Source of the DNA: Flavobacteriaceae bacterium
Lineage (GTDB): Bacteria; Bacteroidota; Bacteroidia; Flavobacteriales; Flavobacteriaceae
Reading direction: 5' to 3'
NCBI GenBank assembly: GCA_002707025.1
Contig: PALG01000020.1
Coordinates: forward strand, 124,001 to 188,000
Length of the DNA: 64,000 nucleotides
Shown in pieces: positions 62,551 to 64,000 of this stretch. Below the pieces are notes generated by a model. That model saw nothing but the letters and a program-made list of their open reading frames with translations, did not search any database and was not told the DNA's origin. How positions within the stretch are numbered: position 1 is the stretch's first letter; each line of letters begins with the position of its first letter. The position numbers and the translations under genes are program-made.

Positions 62551-63723
62551 ATGCCCACAAAACCTATATTCGATAATACGGAAATAGCTTTTCAGCTTAA
62601 AACAGAAGCTCAATTGGAGCGTGCTTATTTTTTATTTAAAATGATAGCCAATGAGCCCTTGGTAAAGATGGGGACTGCTGTTACAAAGTTTGCTTTAACA
62701 GTTCACCTGCCAGTTGAAGGCCTTATTAGGTCCACGGTTTTCGATCATTTTTGTGGAGGGGTTAATGAAAAGGATTGTATGCCAGTGGTGGATAGCTTAT
62801 TTGAGGCCAATGTGTATTCTGTTTTGGATTACTCGGTGGAAGGGAAGGAAGAGGCAGCTCAATTTGACGCTACTAAGGATAAAGTTTTGGAGCTTACGCG
62901 TTTTGCACAGCACAAACCAGCCATGCCATTTTCGGTATTTAAGCCCACCGGACTGGGGAAGTTTAAAATTTGGCAGAAAGTTACAGAGAACCAGTCTTTA
63001 AGTACTTCTGAAGAAGAAGCTTGGCAAATCATACAACAGCGTTACGAAAGCATCTGTGCAGAAGCACATGATAGAAACATAACGTTGCTTATTGATGCAG
63101 AAGAATCATGGATGCAAGACGCGGCCGATCATCTATGTGAGGCCATGATGGAAAAATATAATAAGGAAAAACCGATTGTGTTCAATACGCTTCAGTGCTA
63201 TCGGTGGGACCGTTTAGCGTATTTAAAGAAGATGCATCAGAGCGCTAAAGAGAAGGGGTATAAACTAGGGTTTAAGGTAGTTCGAGGGGCCTATATGGAA
63301 AAGGAGAATGAACGTGCCGACGAGAGAGACTATCAAAGTCCAATATGCCCTAATAAAAAAGCAACCGATGATCATTTCAATGAAGTAGTAGCATACATTT
63401 TGAACAATCTTGATGATATTTCACTCTTTTTAGGATCGCATAATGAACAAAGTTCGTATTTAGCGATGGATTTAATGGAACAGCTAGGAATTAAAAAGAG
63501 TGATCGTAGGGTTTGGTTTGGTCAGCTGTATGGTATGAGTGATCATATTACGTACAATTTGGCAGAAGCCGGTTATAATGTAGCCAAATATATTCCTTTT
63601 GGTCCCGTAAAAGATGTAATGCCCTATTTAATACGAAGGGCAGAAGAAAATACATCGGTAGCAGGACAAACCAGCCGTGAGTTGGAATTGTTAAAGCGGG
63701 AGCGAACCAGGAGAGGGCTTTGA
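62551..63723 (+). CDS. Proline dehydrogenase (monofunctional)
   Basis: FAD enzyme of 390 residues that oxidises proline to pyrroline-5-carboxylate. Seen: KVVRGAYMEKENERA (the conserved R-G-A-Y segment), LGSHNEQSS, GQLYGMSDHITYNLAEAG and the C-terminal YIPFGPVKDVMPYLIRRAEENT, which binds the substrate carboxylate. It lacks the P5C dehydrogenase domain of PutA, which is normal for Bacteroidota. It is divergent from aroB. The PutP-like symporter and Lrp-type regulator in this window are plausible functional relatives. Confidence 0.94.
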   Translation: MPTKPIFDNTEIAFQLKTEAQLERAYFLFKMIANEPLVKMGTAVTKFALTVHLPVEGLIRSTVFDHFCGGVNEKDCMPVVDSLFEANVYSVLDYSVEGKEEAAQFDATKDKVLELTRFAQHKPAMPFSVFKPTGLGKFKIWQKVTENQSLSTSEEEAWQIIQQRYESICAEAHDRNITLLIDAEESWMQDAADHLCEAMMEKYNKEKPIVFNTLQCYRWDRLAYLKKMHQSAKEKGYKLGFKVVRGAYMEKENERADERDYQSPICPNKKATDDHFNEVVAYILNNLDDISLFLGSHNEQSSYLAMDLMEQLGIKKSDRRVWFGQLYGMSDHITYNLAEAGYNVAKYIPFGPVKDVMPYLIRRAEENTSVAGQTSRELELLKRERTRRGL

Positions 63724-63874
63724 CAGTTAGGCTTCTCTCTTACAATTTATAAATTTACATCCCATTTTTAAAATTTAAGTTGTTGTTTTACAGTAACTTG
63801 TGTTAAGTGTGTTTTTTTAATTTATTACTACTATAGAAGATTTGCTATCTTGGCTACCACATTTTGGGGAGTAA

Positions 63875-64000
63875 ATGTTCAGAATTGTCTACATAATCGT
63901 TTTGTTGATCCAGGTTCCGTGCCTTATGGCGCAAAGTCCCTCAGAATCTTTGTTGAATTCTCTTGAGTACGAAGAACTATTGACGCTTTTCAATGATTTT
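63875..64000 (+). CDS. Exported protein, N-terminal part (runs off the right edge)
   Basis: An ATG at 63875 opens 42 codons to the window end with a signal peptide (hydrophobic residues about 3-15, MAQ cleavage near 18). The following residues SLEYEELLTLFNDF are helical and could be the start of a tetratricopeptide-type protein, but too little is visible to name it. Confidence 0.6.
   Translation, partial: MFRIVYIIVLLIQVPCLMAQSPSESLLNSLEYEELLTLFNDF

Noticed and set aside
54685-63723. A proline utilisation operon (symporter, Lrp, proline dehydrogenase)
   Set aside because: The three genes are up to 8 kb apart with many unrelated genes between; only a loose functional relation is plausible.
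1-64000. tRNA, rRNA, CRISPR, insertion sequence, prophage and riboswitch searches by eye
   Set aside because: No cloverleaf with CCA-type end, no repeat-spacer array, no transposase or integrase motif and no recognisable metabolite riboswitch core was seen.

Overview
The window is a 64 kb piece of a moderately AT-rich chromosome from a member of the Bacteroidota, almost certainly the family Flavobacteriaceae. The evidence is: flavobacterial-type promoters (TTG, 17-23 nt, TAnnTTTG) upstream of many genes; very weak or absent Shine-Dalgarno sequences; a TonB-dependent receptor with an N-terminal carboxypeptidase-regulatory-like domain; lineage-typical families (DUF4834, DUF6146, DUF6787, BatA-type, TIGR02757, the S9 lipoprotein protease); and a probable sulfonolipid gene pair. 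I see no tRNA, rRNA, CRISPR array, insertion sequence, integrase or prophage. The region reads as core chromosome with compact, often overlapping genes and many simple hairpin terminators.

Layout. 1-9.3 kb: the 5' part of prfB with its programmed frameshift, a secreted metzincin-like protease, threonine aldolase, a DUF1508 protein, an OmpA-type protein with internal repeats, a thioredoxin, YbaB and a lipoprotein oligopeptidase B. 9.3-14 kb: a PLP-dependent cysteine/cysteate synthase followed by an alpha-oxoamine synthase (probable capnine/sulfonolipid pair), then a GNAT protein and an outer-membrane protein on the other strand. 14-18.2 kb: DUF4834, YfhO membrane protein, glycosyltransferase. 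18.2-27.7 kb: a basic low-complexity secreted protein, uvrA (TTG start), an ECF-like sigma factor, a 50-residue ORF, an orphan membrane-anchored beta-rich protein, a cysteine-free endonuclease III, Bcp peroxiredoxin, a conserved unknown and an MBL hydrolase. 28-36 kb, mostly minus strand: an esterase, two small membrane proteins, a dihydroorotase-like protein lacking its metal ligands, a BatA-like protein, an orphan histidine kinase, a lipoprotein, TIGR02757 and a LolD-type ATPase. 36-42 kb: msrA-folE, then a five-gene block with a ZnuD-like TonB receptor and a histidine-rich small protein. 42-50 kb: DUF937, serA-serC, acyl-CoA reductase divergent from a ferredoxin, two charge-rich exported proteins, ychF, a PAP2 phosphatase gene interrupted by an in-frame amber codon, and a lipoprotein. 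50-58 kb: topoisomerase IV (parE-parC), a PutP-like symporter, a GAD/CSAD-like decarboxylase and cysteine dioxygenase. 58-64 kb: a lipoprotein, an XRE regulator divergent from an M14 peptidase across an operator array, an Lrp-type regulator, aroB, proline dehydrogenase and the start of another exported protein.

How they connect. Sulfur amino-acid chemistry recurs. SerC and SerA supply O-phosphoserine. The synthase at 9.35 kb plus the oxoamine synthase could turn it into the sulfonolipid base capnine. Cysteine dioxygenase with the neighbouring decarboxylase could make hypotaurine. The most distinctive regulatory structure is a set of six GTTTAC-N4-GTAAAC-like 16-mers between the XRE gene and the M14 peptidase gene. 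Two of them cover the predicted -7 boxes of the two divergent genes and a third covers the XRE start codon.
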